This document shows positions 27,419-35,709 of a stretch of DNA of 64,000 bases, in pieces. The notes under the pieces were generated by a model. The model ran no database searches and was not told the DNA's origin. It was given only the letters and a program-made list of their open reading frames with translations. How positions within the stretch are numbered: the first letter of the stretch is position 1; each line of letters opens with the position of its first letter. This DNA is from an uncultured Allofournierella sp. GTDB lineage: Bacteria > Bacillota > Clostridia > Oscillospirales > Ruminococcaceae. The DNA is taken from assembly GCA_944382705.1 (NCBI GenBank), contig CALWNE010000033.1, positions 1-64,000 of the forward strand. The letters are read 5' to 3'. Made by a program: the position numbers and the translations under genes.

Positions 27419-28222
27419 TTACTGGGAGCTGCTTGCCGCCTGGAAACCGGAGCTTGCCGGGGCGCTGTCGGCAGAGGCGGCATCGCCCTCGCTGCCGGCG
27501 GCCTGGTCTGCCTGGCCGTAGGTGGTGATGGTAATGCTTTCCACCAACACCTCCTGGGTGGGCTTGCCGTTCTCGTCCACCGGAGTTTGCGCAATGCTGT
27601 CCACCACTTCCATGCCCTCATACACCTGACCAAACACCGTGTCGGTGTAATCCAGGTAGGCAAGGCCGCCCACTGCATCGTAGGCTTCCAGCACTTCGGT
27701 GCGGGTTCCCGCCTCCTCCAGCTGGGTGCGCAGGTCACTGCCAAGTTTTTCGGCAGGAGATTGCACAAAGTAAAACTGGCTCATGCCGGAAACAGAGTCA
27801 TCCGGGCTGAAAGCGGCACACAATGCGCCGGAATAGTGGTGAAGCGCATCGCTGATTTCCTTGGGGTAGGGGTTGTTATTCCAGATGGTGGAGCCGCCGG
27901 TGCCGGTACCGGTGGCATCGCCTCCCTGTACCACAAAATCCTGCATAATGCGGTGAAAACTGGTGTTGTTGTAGTACCCCTGCTGGGCCAGCTGGGTGAA
28001 ATTTTCCACCGCCATGGGAGCCTGTTCCGGATACAAAACCGCCTTAATGTCCCCCTTTGTGGTATGGAATACCGCAACCGGCGCATCGGCCTGCGGGGTT
28101 TGAAATTGCAGTTCGCTGCTTTGGTAAGCAGGGCGGCGGGCCAGGCTGCCCACCGGGCCGCAGCCGGCCATAAGCCCCAGGGCCAGAAAACAAGCGCTGG
28201 CCAGCGCAATCAATTTTTGCAA
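27419..28222 (-). CDS. Cyclophilin-type peptidyl-prolyl isomerase lipoprotein
   Basis: 267 residues from TTG 28222, which has GGAAGGAG 9 bases upstream; a TTG at 28249 is less likely. A signal peptide with lipobox LMAGC predicts an outer-surface lipoprotein. The cyclophilin domain has FHRIMQDFVVQGGD, and GSTIWNNN with FVQSPAEKL further on. The C-terminal tail is Ala/Ser-rich. It should speed proline isomerisation in secreted proteins. Some catalytic positions of human CypA (such as the Trp) are not obvious, which is common in this bacterial group. Confidence 0.9.
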   Translation of the reverse strand: MQKLIALASACFLALGLMAGCGPVGSLARRPAYQSSELQFQTPQADAPVAVFHTTKGDIKAVLYPEQAPMAVENFTQLAQQGYYNNTSFHRIMQDFVVQGGDATGTGTGGSTIWNNNPYPKEISDALHHYSGALCAAFSPDDSVSGMSQFYFVQSPAEKLGSDLRTQLEEAGTRTEVLEAYDAVGGLAYLDYTDTVFGQVYEGMEVVDSIAQTPVDENGKPTQEVLVESITITTYGQADQAAGSEGDAASADSAPASSGFQAASSSQ

Positions 28223-28280
28223 AAGAAAGGGCTCCTTCCTAAAACTCAAGATGAGAAGTCAAAAAATAAAAAACATACAT

Positions 28281-28286
28281 ATTATA
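28281..28286 (-). promoter_or_regulatory. Extended -10 promoter of the cyclophilin gene
   Basis: Minus strand TGCTATAAT, i.e. TATAAT with an upstream TGn, about 60 bases before the TTG start. No good -35 is seen. Confidence 0.5.
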
Positions 28287-28368
28287 GCATAAAACCGGGC
28301 AGAATAAAGCAATCCTCGCAAAAGTTTTGGTCAAAGATTTTTGGAACGATTTTCGGTGCTTTTCCCTA

Positions 28369-28397
28369 TTGACGGCGGCGGTAAAAACAGGTACACT
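28369..28397 (+). promoter_or_regulatory. Promoter of the DUF1292 gene
   Basis: TTGACG (28369-28374), a 17-base spacer and TACACT (28392-28397). Confidence 0.75.
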
Positions 28398-28461
28398 GTA
28401 ACTAACAAAAAACAACTACACCGCACCGGACTGCTGCCGGGTGCAGTTTAAGGAGTAAGCA

Positions 28462-28782
28462 ATGGCTGATATCAAAGAGCCTGCAATGCAGGAAGAAGAA
28501 TACACCCCCGACCTGGTCACCCTGGAGGACGAGGAAGGCAAGGAGCACACCTTTGAGGTGATTGACGCTGCCGACCACAAGGGCACCCATTACATGGCCC
28601 TGGTACCTTATGTGGAGGATGAGCAGGAGCTGGTGGATGCTGACCTGGACCTCATTCTCATGAAGGTTGGTCAGGATGCCGAGGGCGAATACCTGGACAT
28701 CGTGGAAGATGACGAGGAGCTGTACGAAGTAAGCAATATGTTTGAAAAACGCCTGCGGGAGTTTTTTGAAATCGAGCAGTAA
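28462..28782 (+). CDS. DUF1292 domain-containing protein (YrzB-like)
   Basis: 106 residues, very acidic. The block LVTLEDEEGKEHTFEVIDAA and the following GTHYMALVPY are diagnostic of DUF1292. The C-terminal 25 residues form a likely helix (EVSNMFEKRLREFFEIEQ). ATG 28462 has AAGGAG upstream. In many Firmicutes this small gene sits in the yrzL-yqgF-yrzB operon; here it stands alone with its own promoter, 5 kb from ruvX. Function unknown. Confidence 0.9.
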   Translation: MADIKEPAMQEEEYTPDLVTLEDEEGKEHTFEVIDAADHKGTHYMALVPYVEDEQELVDADLDLILMKVGQDAEGEYLDIVEDDEELYEVSNMFEKRLREFFEIEQ

Positions 28783-28799
28783 ACCAAATGCATCCTGCC

Positions 28800-28828
28800 T
28801 TGTTCGATTTGTTGCGGCTTTAAATAAT
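28800..28828 (+). promoter_or_regulatory. Promoter of the candidate 6S RNA
   Basis: TTGTTC (28800-28805), a 17-base spacer and AATAAT (28823-28828), placing the start near 28835. Confidence 0.5.
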
Positions 28829-28834
28829 CCTACT

Positions 28835-29048
28835 AATCAAATCTAGGGAGCCCGGAGTTGGCCACCGGACCGCAGACCTCCCGCCCCTTCGAGGGGAGCA
28901 CGGAAGCAGGGAGTGGAATTGTGGACACAGGGCACCCACCTGCCATTCGGTAGGTTTTGATTGGTCGCAGACGGCAAGGCGGGGCTATTGGAATACACAC
29001 AGCGAAGGTGGCGTTTCCTGCATAGGAAGCAAGGCCTTCGCTGTTTTT
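28835..29048 (+). ncRNA. ssrS: Probable 6S RNA
   Basis: A stand-alone, non-coding unit of about 210 bases with its own promoter and a terminator hairpin (28999-29008 with 29035-29044, then T-run). It is rich in long-range pairing: AATCAAA (28835-28841) with TTTGATT (about 28955-28961), a CCCC-TTCG-GGGG hairpin, and GCACCCACCTGCC with GGTAGG. The order of blocks after the apical part (GGAAGCAGGG, GGACACAGGG, CACCCACCTGCC, then GCAGACGGCAAGGC) resembles the 3' half of 6S RNA, which sequesters the sigma-A holoenzyme. The assignment rests on eye alignment only; other housekeeping RNAs (SRP, RNase P, tmRNA) do not fit. Confidence 0.55.
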
Positions 29049-29076
29049 GGTTGCAGACGAAAGGAGAGAATCGGCC

Positions 29077-29331
29077 ATGAGCAGAGGGGATTACCATGGG
29101 TTCAGCCATGTATATGCCAGCAGGGCCGGCACCAAAACCAAACAAGCTTACGATGAATTTGATTATTCGGCCATGCAGGAGGCAAAAAAGGACGAGCTGC
29201 TTCGGGCTGTGAAACGCCCCACTCTTACCATTCAGGCAGGCTACCGGAGCAAACCCCGCAAGGCATCTGCACCGGGGCGGCAAAAGCAGCAGATGCTTGT
29301 AACATTCAAAAAGCAGGAGGAATCAACATGA
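29077..29331 (+). CDS. Hypothetical small basic protein coupled to cardiolipin synthase
   Basis: 84 residues. I do not recognise a family. Soluble, no signal peptide. The N-terminal part is aromatic (GDYHGFSHVYASR), followed by a charged helix (FDYSAMQEAKKDELLRAVKR) and a basic tail (YRSKPRKASAPGRQKQQ). ATG 29077 has AAAGGAGAG upstream. Its stop overlaps the start of cardiolipin synthase 2 (ATGA), so the two are translationally coupled. No promoter of its own is evident beyond the 6S terminator. Confidence 0.7.
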   Translation: MSRGDYHGFSHVYASRAGTKTKQAYDEFDYSAMQEAKKDELLRAVKRPTLTIQAGYRSKPRKASAPGRQKQQMLVTFKKQEEST

Positions 29332-30905
29332 AGGAGTCGCCCATTCAGAACAACGGGTTACGGCTGCTAAAAAAAGGTCAAAAAGGCCTGGTACACGCCC
29401 TGTTCAGCCGGTTGGGTTTGTTTGTGGTACTGCTGGCCATGCAGTTTTTTGCATTGTTCAGCGCATTCCGCTGGTTTGAGGGGGTTCTGCCCCATCTGTT
29501 TGGCGGTACGGTGCTGTTTACGGCAGGTATGGTGCTGTACCTGCTAAATTCGCCCATAAACTCCACAGCCAAAAACACCTGGCTGGTGGTTATTATGCTG
29601 CTGCCGGTGTTTGGAGCGCTGCTGTTTTGGTATACGCAAAGCGAATTTGGCCACCGGGCTGTAAAACGGCGCATTGAGCAGCTGGTCCAACAAACTGGCC
29701 AGCTGCTGGCTCAGTCGCCCCAAACCAAACAGGAGTTGAACCAGCAACCCGGATGCAGTGCACTGGCAAGCTATGTAAACCGCAACGGCTGCCATCCGGT
29801 GTACCAGAACACTGCTGTTACATACTTTGCCAGCGGCGAGGCCAAATGGCAGGAGATGCTCCGCCAGTTGGAGCAGGCCAAGCACTTTATCTTTTTGGAA
29901 TACTTTATTGTGGATGAAGGATTGATGTGGGGCCGCATTCTGGAAATTCTGGCCCGCAAGGCCAGAGAAGGGGTAGAGGTGCGGGTGATGTACGATGGCA
30001 CCTGTGAATTTTCCACGCTGCCCCAAGACTACCCCAGGCGGTTAAAGGAGCTTGGCATCCAGTGCAAGGTGTTTGCGCCGGTGGTACCGCTGGTTTCTAC
30101 CTATTACAACTACCGGGACCACCGCAAGATTTTGGTAATTGATGGTCATACAGCCTTCAATGGTGGCGTAAACCTGGCGGATGAATACATCAATCACATC
30201 GAAAAATATGGCCACTGGAAGGATGCAGCCATCATGCTCAAAGGCCCGGCGGTGCGCAGCTTTACCCTGATGTTTTTTCAGATGTGGAACATCTTTGAAA
30301 AGGATGCGAAATTTGACGAATTTTTGGATATACCAGTCCCGCAGGTGCCCCAGGCCCAAGGATTTGTTATGCCTTATGGTGATTGCCCACTGGATGAGGA
30401 TAAGGTGGGCGAGATGGTGTACATCGATTTGCTGAACCGGGCCACCAAGTCGGTTTCTATTATGTCGCCCTACCTGATTTTAGACGGCGAAATGGAAACC
30501 GCACTCCGCTTTGCAGCCCAGCGTGGTGTGCGAGTGCGATTGATTCTGCCCGGTGTGCCGGACAAGTCCGCCCCGTATGCACTGGCCAAAACCCATTACC
30601 GCTCGCTGCTTAAAGCGGGGGTGGAGCTGTATGAGTACACCCCGGGATTTGTGCACTCCAAGGTATTTGTAATGGATGGCGTGGAGGCAGTGGTGGGCAC
30701 CATCAATCTGGATTACCGCAGCCTATACCACCACTTTGAGTGCGCAACCTGGATGTGCCAGGTGCCCTGCATTGCCCAGATTGAGCAGGATTTTGAGAAC
30801 ACCCTGCCCCAGTGCCGCCCTGTAACGGAAAGCACCATCTGGGCTGGCTGCCAGCATCTCAAATGGCTGGGCCGTTTGCTGAAAGTAGTGGCTCCTTTAA
30901 TGTAA
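29328..30905 (+). CDS. cls: Cardiolipin synthase (phospholipase D family), copy 2
   Basis: 525 residues, same architecture as the copy at 25742: two N-terminal TM helices, then HKD modules YRDHRKILVIDGHTAFNGG and FVHSKVFVMDGVEAVVGTIN followed by LD. Both have both catalytic His/Lys/Asp sets, so both should be active. The copies are clearly diverged rather than a recent duplication. ATG 29328 overlaps the stop of the small hypothetical gene. A strong terminator follows at 30942. Confidence 0.94.
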   Translation: MKESPIQNNGLRLLKKGQKGLVHALFSRLGLFVVLLAMQFFALFSAFRWFEGVLPHLFGGTVLFTAGMVLYLLNSPINSTAKNTWLVVIMLLPVFGALLFWYTQSEFGHRAVKRRIEQLVQQTGQLLAQSPQTKQELNQQPGCSALASYVNRNGCHPVYQNTAVTYFASGEAKWQEMLRQLEQAKHFIFLEYFIVDEGLMWGRILEILARKAREGVEVRVMYDGTCEFSTLPQDYPRRLKELGIQCKVFAPVVPLVSTYYNYRDHRKILVIDGHTAFNGGVNLADEYINHIEKYGHWKDAAIMLKGPAVRSFTLMFFQMWNIFEKDAKFDEFLDIPVPQVPQAQGFVMPYGDCPLDEDKVGEMVYIDLLNRATKSVSIMSPYLILDGEMETALRFAAQRGVRVRLILPGVPDKSAPYALAKTHYRSLLKAGVELYEYTPGFVHSKVFVMDGVEAVVGTINLDYRSLYHHFECATWMCQVPCIAQIEQDFENTLPQCRPVTESTIWAGCQHLKWLGRLLKVVAPLM

Positions 30906-30941
30906 TAGAATTTTGCAAAAACCAATTTGGTACAGCATAAC

Positions 30942-30978
30942 AAAAAACGGATGCAGCATTTTTCTGCATCCGTTTTTT
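30942..30978. terminator. Bidirectional terminator
   Basis: A 15-bp perfect stem (30942-30956 with 30964-30978) beginning A6 and ending T6, between convergent cls2 and the LUD gene. Confidence 0.9.
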
Positions 30979-31029
30979 GTTAATGTACTTGTGGGTGGAA
31001 CAGGAAAGGGCGTTTTGGGTGCAGGGCAA

Positions 31030-31665
31030 TCAAAAGCCCAAGGGCTCGCCCACCAGCAGAACTTTAATGCGGCCCTCATGCCGCTGAAAGCCCTGAATCA
31101 CGGTGTTGCAGCAGATGCGCTGGGGGCTGTGGCAGTGGCCGCAAACCCCGGTGGTGGCGCAGGGGGTCTGGCAGTGCAGCCGGTGGGCGTTGGCCGGGGC
31201 GGCAATCTGCTCCACCCGCTGGCGGGCGGCTTCCAGGTCGGTTACAATTTTGTTGCAGCCCACCACCAGCAAAACATTTTTTGGGCCAAAGGTCATGGCC
31301 GCCACCCGGTTGGAGTTGCCGTCCACATTGTACAGTTCACCCTGCTCAGTTACAGCGTTGGAGCTGGCAAGGTACCAGTCCGCAGTAAAAATACGCCCAT
31401 ACAAAGCATCCAGCTCGGGGCCGCTGACCTTGCGCCGGTCCAAAAATTCGTAGCTGCCGCTTTCCAGCAGCTGCATTACGCCGGTTTCGTCCAGGCTGGC
31501 ACTGCCGCCGCAGGCCACCACGGCCCCCTTGGGCAGCATATTTTGCACAAAGGGCAAAACCTCTTGGGCGGTTGACACATAATAGGCTTCCATCCGGTTG
31601 GCTTGCAGGGCCTTCATGGTGCGCTCAATGCGTTTTTCCAGGTTGTGTTTCAAGGCTTCGTTCAT
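31030..31665 (-). CDS. LUD domain protein (LutC-like, DUF162)
   Basis: 211 residues. The LUD fold is shown by ACGGSASLDETGVMQLLE, the conserved ADWYLASSNAVTEQGELYN, then NRVAAMTFGPKNVLLVVG. The C-terminal Cys-rich CATTGVCGHCHSPQRICC is typical of the stand-alone clostridial group. LutC works with LutA/B in lactate oxidation, but no such partner is nearby, so the role here is uncertain. ATG 31665 has AGGAGG upstream on the minus strand; longer in-frame starts lack a ribosome site. Confidence 0.85.
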   Translation of the reverse strand: MNEALKHNLEKRIERTMKALQANRMEAYYVSTAQEVLPFVQNMLPKGAVVACGGSASLDETGVMQLLESGSYEFLDRRKVSGPELDALYGRIFTADWYLASSNAVTEQGELYNVDGNSNRVAAMTFGPKNVLLVVGCNKIVTDLEAARQRVEQIAAPANAHRLHCQTPCATTGVCGHCHSPQRICCNTVIQGFQRHEGRIKVLLVGEPLGF

Positions 31666-31779
31666 GGTTTGCGTCCTCCTTGGTTGAGGGTCGGGGCGGC
31701 TTTGGCCCGGCCCATGATCCTTTTGTTCAGTATAGCACAAAACAAGAGGGATTTTCCAATGTTTTGGAGATTTGTGCCG

Positions 31780-31809
31780 TTGAAAGATACCCTGCTGGTG
31801 TGCTACAAT
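31780..31809 (+). promoter_or_regulatory. Promoter of the thioredoxin-fold protein gene
   Basis: TTGAAA (31780-31785), an 18-base spacer and TACAAT (31804-31809), 65 bases before ATG 31875. Confidence 0.65.
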
Positions 31810-31874
31810 AAATGCAGTATTTGGCAGGCACGGCTGCTGGCTTTGTGCCTTGAGCAAAAAAGGAGAGAGAACCC

Positions 31875-32930
31875 ATGGGCAAACGACTGCAAGCAGGGGA
31901 TACCATCCCCGCTTTTTGTTATGATACCCCCCACGAGCCGCAAAAATCTTTTTATGAGCTGGCCCAGGGAGAAAAACCCCTTATTATAGTCTTTCTGCGC
32001 AATTTTGGGCACCCCATTACCCGGCATTTTATCACCCAATATCTGGAGAGTATGCCCGCTTTGCGCAGCCTGCGCCTGGTGTGCGTGGTGCAAAGCCGGC
32101 CCGAAGCACTGGCCCAGTCCATCCAGCCGGGTATGCTGCCCTTTGAGCTGATGTGCGACGCAGAACAGGCTTTGTACGATTACTTTGATGTGCAAAAAAG
32201 CAGCAGCATTCTGCGCAGCTACTCGCTGGAAGCCCTCAAAATTGTGCGCAGCGCTCAAAAAGAAGGCTACCGTCCCAACAAAAACGAGGTGCACCAGCTG
32301 CCCCTTACCCTGATTGTTGGGCCGCAGGGTAAGGTGCTGTTCCGGTATTACGGCACCACCGTTACCGATTTGCCCCCCAACTGTGAGGCCATGGAGGGCC
32401 TGGCCTGCGAATTGGGACTGGGCCAGGAACAAGCAGTAAACCAGGATTATATGGCCCACCAGAACTGGCAGTCCGGCTTTGAAAATGAGCCGCTGGAGGA
32501 ACTGACCCAGGAGCAGCTGCAAGCGTGTTTGGAGCAGCAGACCCCGGCCCCGCAAGCATGGGAACAGCCCCATGGTGAGGAGCAGGCAGCACCGCAGGAA
32601 CAACCAGAACAGGTGGAACCGGTTTTGGAACAGACCCCGGAGGCTGCACCCCAGCAGGAGGCCCCGGCGCCTCAGCAGCCTTGGCAACAGGAACAAACCC
32701 AGCAGCTGGAACAGCAGCCGCAGCCTGACCAGCAGGAGCAGACGGAGCAGCAGGAGCAGCCCGATGAGCCCCAGGACCCCCAGGAGCCTCAGCAGCCGCA
32801 GGATTTTTATCAGGTAAAGCTGGAACCGGTACAGCGGCCGGAAAGTCTGCCCATGGGCAAGGTACACTACCCCCAGAATCATTCCCCCAAACGGGTGGAT
32901 TTTTCTGCCCTGGGCTTTGATGGGGAGTGA
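31875..32930 (+). CDS. AhpC/TSA-like thioredoxin-fold protein lacking redox cysteines, with Gln/Pro-rich tail
   Basis: 351 residues. Residues 1-180 follow the AhpC/TSA_2 layout: LQAGDTIPAFC, then KPLIIVFLRNFGHPITR where active members have GCPxCR, then the distal LTLIVGPQGKVLFRYYG strand pair. His and Thr stand where the two cysteines should be, so classical peroxidase or disulfide chemistry is not expected. Residues 205-320 are a low-complexity Gln/Pro/Glu tail, ending with a short conserved-looking segment (HSPKRVDFSALGFDGE). No signal peptide. ATG 31875 has AAAGGAGAG upstream. Possibly a scaffold or sensor; function unknown. The EamA gene follows by 50 bases. Confidence 0.75.
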   Translation: MGKRLQAGDTIPAFCYDTPHEPQKSFYELAQGEKPLIIVFLRNFGHPITRHFITQYLESMPALRSLRLVCVVQSRPEALAQSIQPGMLPFELMCDAEQALYDYFDVQKSSSILRSYSLEALKIVRSAQKEGYRPNKNEVHQLPLTLIVGPQGKVLFRYYGTTVTDLPPNCEAMEGLACELGLGQEQAVNQDYMAHQNWQSGFENEPLEELTQEQLQACLEQQTPAPQAWEQPHGEEQAAPQEQPEQVEPVLEQTPEAAPQQEAPAPQQPWQQEQTQQLEQQPQPDQQEQTEQQEQPDEPQDPQEPQQPQDFYQVKLEPVQRPESLPMGKVHYPQNHSPKRVDFSALGFDGE

Positions 32931-32980
32931 ACCATGCCTTCTGCCGTTGAAGCATGGAGAAAAAAGGAGTTGTTAGTGCT

Positions 32981-33886
32981 GTGAAGCACAGTCTTCGTTA
33001 TACATTGCTGCTGGTGCTTGCCGCATGGATTTGGGGCGGCGCTTTTGTGGCCCAGAGTGTGGGCAACGACTTGATTGGCCCCTTTACCTTTAACTGTGTG
33101 CGCAGCTTGCTGGGCGCACTGGTGCTGGTACCGCTGATTTTTGTGTTTGGCAGCCGGGGCCGCACCCCGGGCGGCAGCCGAACCCTTTTGAAAGCGGGCC
33201 TGGGGTGCGGTGTTCTGCTGGGTCTGGCTTCTGCGCTCCAGCAGGTGGGCCTGCAATATGCCAGTGTGGGCAAGGCAGGCTTTTTAACCGCCCTGTACAT
33301 TGTTATTGTGCCGCTGCTGGGGCTTTTGTTCAAACGCAACCCCGGCAAGCAGGTTTGGGTGGCGGTAGCCGTTGCCCTGGTGGGCCTGTATCTGCTGTGC
33401 TGGAGTTCCGGCGGCGGGTTTGGCCTGGGGGATTTGCTGCTGCTGGCTTGCAGTGTGCTGTTCAGCCTGCACATCCTGTACATTGACCGGGTGGCCCCTC
33501 TGGTGGATGGCATCAAGCTTTCCTGCCTGCAATTTTTGGTGGCAGGTCTGGTGTGCTTGGTTCCGGCCCTGGTGCTGGAGCACCCCACCTGGCAGGCGGT
33601 GGCCTCGGCCTGGGTGCCCATTGGCTATGCAGGTATTTTAAGCAGTGGCGTGGCCTACACCATTCAGATTGTGGTGCAAAAGCATGTGGAGCCCACACTG
33701 GCAAGCCTTGCTTTCAGCCTGGAAAGCGTGTTCAGCGTGCTGATGGGCTGGCTGGTGCTGCACCAGGCCCTTACCCTGCGGGAATTGCTTGGCTGCGGCC
33801 TGATGTTTTTGGCCACCATTCTGGCCCAGCTGCCCACCCGGCAGAAGGAACCCAAAAACCAGGCAAGCCCGGCGGCAAAATCATAA
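32981..33886 (+). CDS. EamA/DMT family transporter
   Basis: 301 residues with ten predicted TM helices in two EamA repeats: AAWIWGGAFVAQ in the first, and the last helices ending QLPTRQKEPKN. Family members export amino acids or metabolites; substrate unknown. I prefer GTG 32981, since AAAAGGAG lies 11 bases upstream. The ATG at 32954 would add nine residues but has no ribosome site, and its own codons form that Shine-Dalgarno. Probably co-transcribed with the preceding gene; a terminator follows. Confidence 0.88.
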   Translation: MKHSLRYTLLLVLAAWIWGGAFVAQSVGNDLIGPFTFNCVRSLLGALVLVPLIFVFGSRGRTPGGSRTLLKAGLGCGVLLGLASALQQVGLQYASVGKAGFLTALYIVIVPLLGLLFKRNPGKQVWVAVAVALVGLYLLCWSSGGGFGLGDLLLLACSVLFSLHILYIDRVAPLVDGIKLSCLQFLVAGLVCLVPALVLEHPTWQAVASAWVPIGYAGILSSGVAYTIQIVVQKHVEPTLASLAFSLESVFSVLMGWLVLHQALTLRELLGCGLMFLATILAQLPTRQKEPKNQASPAAKS

Positions 33887-33896
33887 AGTTATACAC

Positions 33897-33953
33897 AAAA
33901 AGGACGGGTTGCGCCAGGGTACAAACTACCGGTGGCATAAACCGTCCTTTTTT
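33897..33953 (+). terminator. Terminator after the EamA gene
   Basis: AAAAAGGACGG (33897-33907) pairs with CCGTCCTTTTT (33942-33952) around a 34-base loop, ending in T6. Confidence 0.65.
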
Positions 33954-34425
33954 GATAGAGTCGCCTGGAAAGGGAATAGCCGGTTGTCAGATGAATTAAG
34001 AATTTGCAGTATCCCCACTGAGGAAAAGAAGAGAATAACCCGTTGGATTGAAATGGCTGCAAAGCATTGCACTGCAAGCCACTGCCCCGAATGAAATGAG
34101 AGAGTAAAGCCAATGGAAGTGGGCAGGGGAATGAGGTCTGATGCAATGAAGGTGTATGATTTTGATGGTTGCATCAGTTGACTTGTCGTTTGAGAATGGA
34201 TGCTGTTTTTGAGTAACTGAACGGTCAGCTGATAATTTTGGTAGTGCATTGGTTCCCTTGCAGGAGTGGTCTTAATAATGGACGATAGCTCTTTGTTTGG
34301 ATGGTTTTGGCTAAGAATGATTTTGTATCAAATCCGGCGTTCCTGATTTTGCTGATAGCCCAGGATATACTCGCACCGTAAAATTGCATTTTACAATCTT
34401 ATAAAGAAATGGATGTACTCTGCCA
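33954..34425. other. A+T-rich intergenic region before the acyltransferase
   Basis: About 470 bases of composition unlike the flanking chromosome. No convincing gene. It contains a short HAD-like remnant at 34146 and nothing recognisable as a promoter, IS end or target duplication. Short frames of 60-107 codons here lack ribosome sites. Confidence 0.5.
34146..34181 (+). pseudogene. Possible remnant of a HAD phosphatase start
   Basis: The frame reads MKVYDFDGCIS then stop. MKVYDFDGT is the usual start of HAD-IB-type phosphatases (motif I DFDGT). Only eleven residues remain, so this may be chance; it would fit a decayed gene in the A+T-rich pocket. Confidence 0.25.
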
Positions 34426-35616
34426 ATGGTTAAGTCTTTAAGGAAATCCAATTTGGAATTACTCAGAATTATTAGTATGATTTTAATTGTTATGAGCCAT
34501 TGCGACGATATATTCGGTCTATATAGTTTATATCGCTACACACTTGGGATTAACAAATTAATTACGGATTGGCTGCATATTGGCGGGCAAATTGGTGTGG
34601 GATGTTTTCTGCTCATTTCCGGATACTTTATGGTGGACCAGAAAATAACCGCAAAAAAGATTATTAAAACAGCCGGTGTAACATGGTTTTACTCCATAGG
34701 GATATGGTTTATATGGATTGTTTTTATAATTTGCTCAAACAGTGTTAGCGATGTTGGGCTAACTGATATTTTAAAAAATTCCATGTATAGCTTGTTCCCT
34801 ATTGTTTTTAGCCACTATTGGTTTGTCACAGCGTATATTATTTTAATGATTTTTTCGCCATTTCTAAATAAATTTATTGCGTCGATGAACAAAAAAGAGT
34901 ACTCTGCATTGCTCATTGCGCTGATTGCAATTTTCGTTGTTATTGGCTGCGGATTTCCGCTTGCTTTGTTGGGTGAGGGAATGCCGTCCTTCCTTTCAGG
35001 TATGCTTGACGGAAGATTGATTCCTGTTTTTATTGTGTATTTTGTTGCTGGATACATTCGAAAATTCGGAAATCCTACAAAAAAGAATGCTCCAAAACAT
35101 ATTTTTATCGCAATTTTATTTTATATCCTGCTGTTCTTTTCGGCTTATATAATCACATATCTGGGAAATCGTACAGACAATCGCTCGATTACAGCGCTTT
35201 ATTATTATTATAGGGTGCTAAATAGCCCACTGATTATGGTTATCTCTGTGGAATTGTTTATTGGGTTTACAAAGCTGGATATTTCGTACAATCCTTTTAT
35301 CAATTTGGTCGCCGGAAGTACATTTGGTGTTTACTTGATTCACTCGAACTGTATCGCTGCACAAATTTTTTTGCCAGCATTGCTTCCGATTTACAAAGAG
35401 GACAACTCCCTCTTGTTATTTCTCTATTCTGTTCTTGGAGTGGTGGCGCTGTATGTTTGCTGCACGCTTATAGAACTCCTGCGCCAACGAACGGTGGATA
35501 AATTATGGATGCATTATCTGGATACCAGATTTTGCGAACAATATCAAATAATTCTCCGTGGGGCAAAATTCATTTGGGCAAAAGCTGCTGCTCTACTTAC
35601 CCAATATTATAACTAA
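34426..35616 (+). CDS. Acyltransferase 3 family membrane protein (OafA-like)
   Basis: 396 residues, about ten TM helices. It begins RKSNLELLRIISMILIVMSH, the acyltransferase-3 opening with the catalytic His, then GVGCFLLISGYF and, late in the protein, AGSTFGVYLIHS. Such proteins O-acetylate cell-surface sugars. The gene is strikingly A+T-rich with codons such as ATA, TTA and AAA rare in neighbours, indicating recent horizontal acquisition. The ribosome site before ATG 34426 is poor (AAAGAAATGG). It stands alone and is closed by a strong terminator. Confidence 0.88.
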   Translation: MVKSLRKSNLELLRIISMILIVMSHCDDIFGLYSLYRYTLGINKLITDWLHIGGQIGVGCFLLISGYFMVDQKITAKKIIKTAGVTWFYSIGIWFIWIVFIICSNSVSDVGLTDILKNSMYSLFPIVFSHYWFVTAYIILMIFSPFLNKFIASMNKKEYSALLIALIAIFVVIGCGFPLALLGEGMPSFLSGMLDGRLIPVFIVYFVAGYIRKFGNPTKKNAPKHIFIAILFYILLFFSAYIITYLGNRTDNRSITALYYYYRVLNSPLIMVISVELFIGFTKLDISYNPFINLVAGSTFGVYLIHSNCIAAQIFLPALLPIYKEDNSLLLFLYSVLGVVALYVCCTLIELLRQRTVDKLWMHYLDTRFCEQYQIILRGAKFIWAKAAALLTQYYN

Positions 35617-35647
35617 TTGAGCACAGTTGGTTTTATGCACAACCTTA

Positions 35648-35687
35648 AAACACAAGAGGGCAGCCATTTGGCTGCCCTCTTGTGTTT
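35648..35687. terminator. Bidirectional terminator
   Basis: An 18-bp perfect stem (35648-35665 with 35670-35687) and an ATTT loop, between the convergent acyltransferase and DUF3169-like genes. Confidence 0.9.
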
Positions 35688-35709
35688 ATACCAATAAACT
35701 TTACAGTTT

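Noticed and set aside
28835..29048. SRP RNA, RNase P RNA or tmRNA
   Set aside because: The conserved cores (GGAAGGAAGCAG with GNRA context, the RNase P GAGGAAAGTC block, a tag frame) are absent; 6S fits better.
33926..34249. A 107-codon minus-strand frame in the A+T-rich gap
   Set aside because: No ribosome site, low-complexity composition and no recognisable domain.
34426..35687. Insertion sequence carrying the acyltransferase
   Set aside because: No transposase, terminal inverted repeats or target duplication seen.
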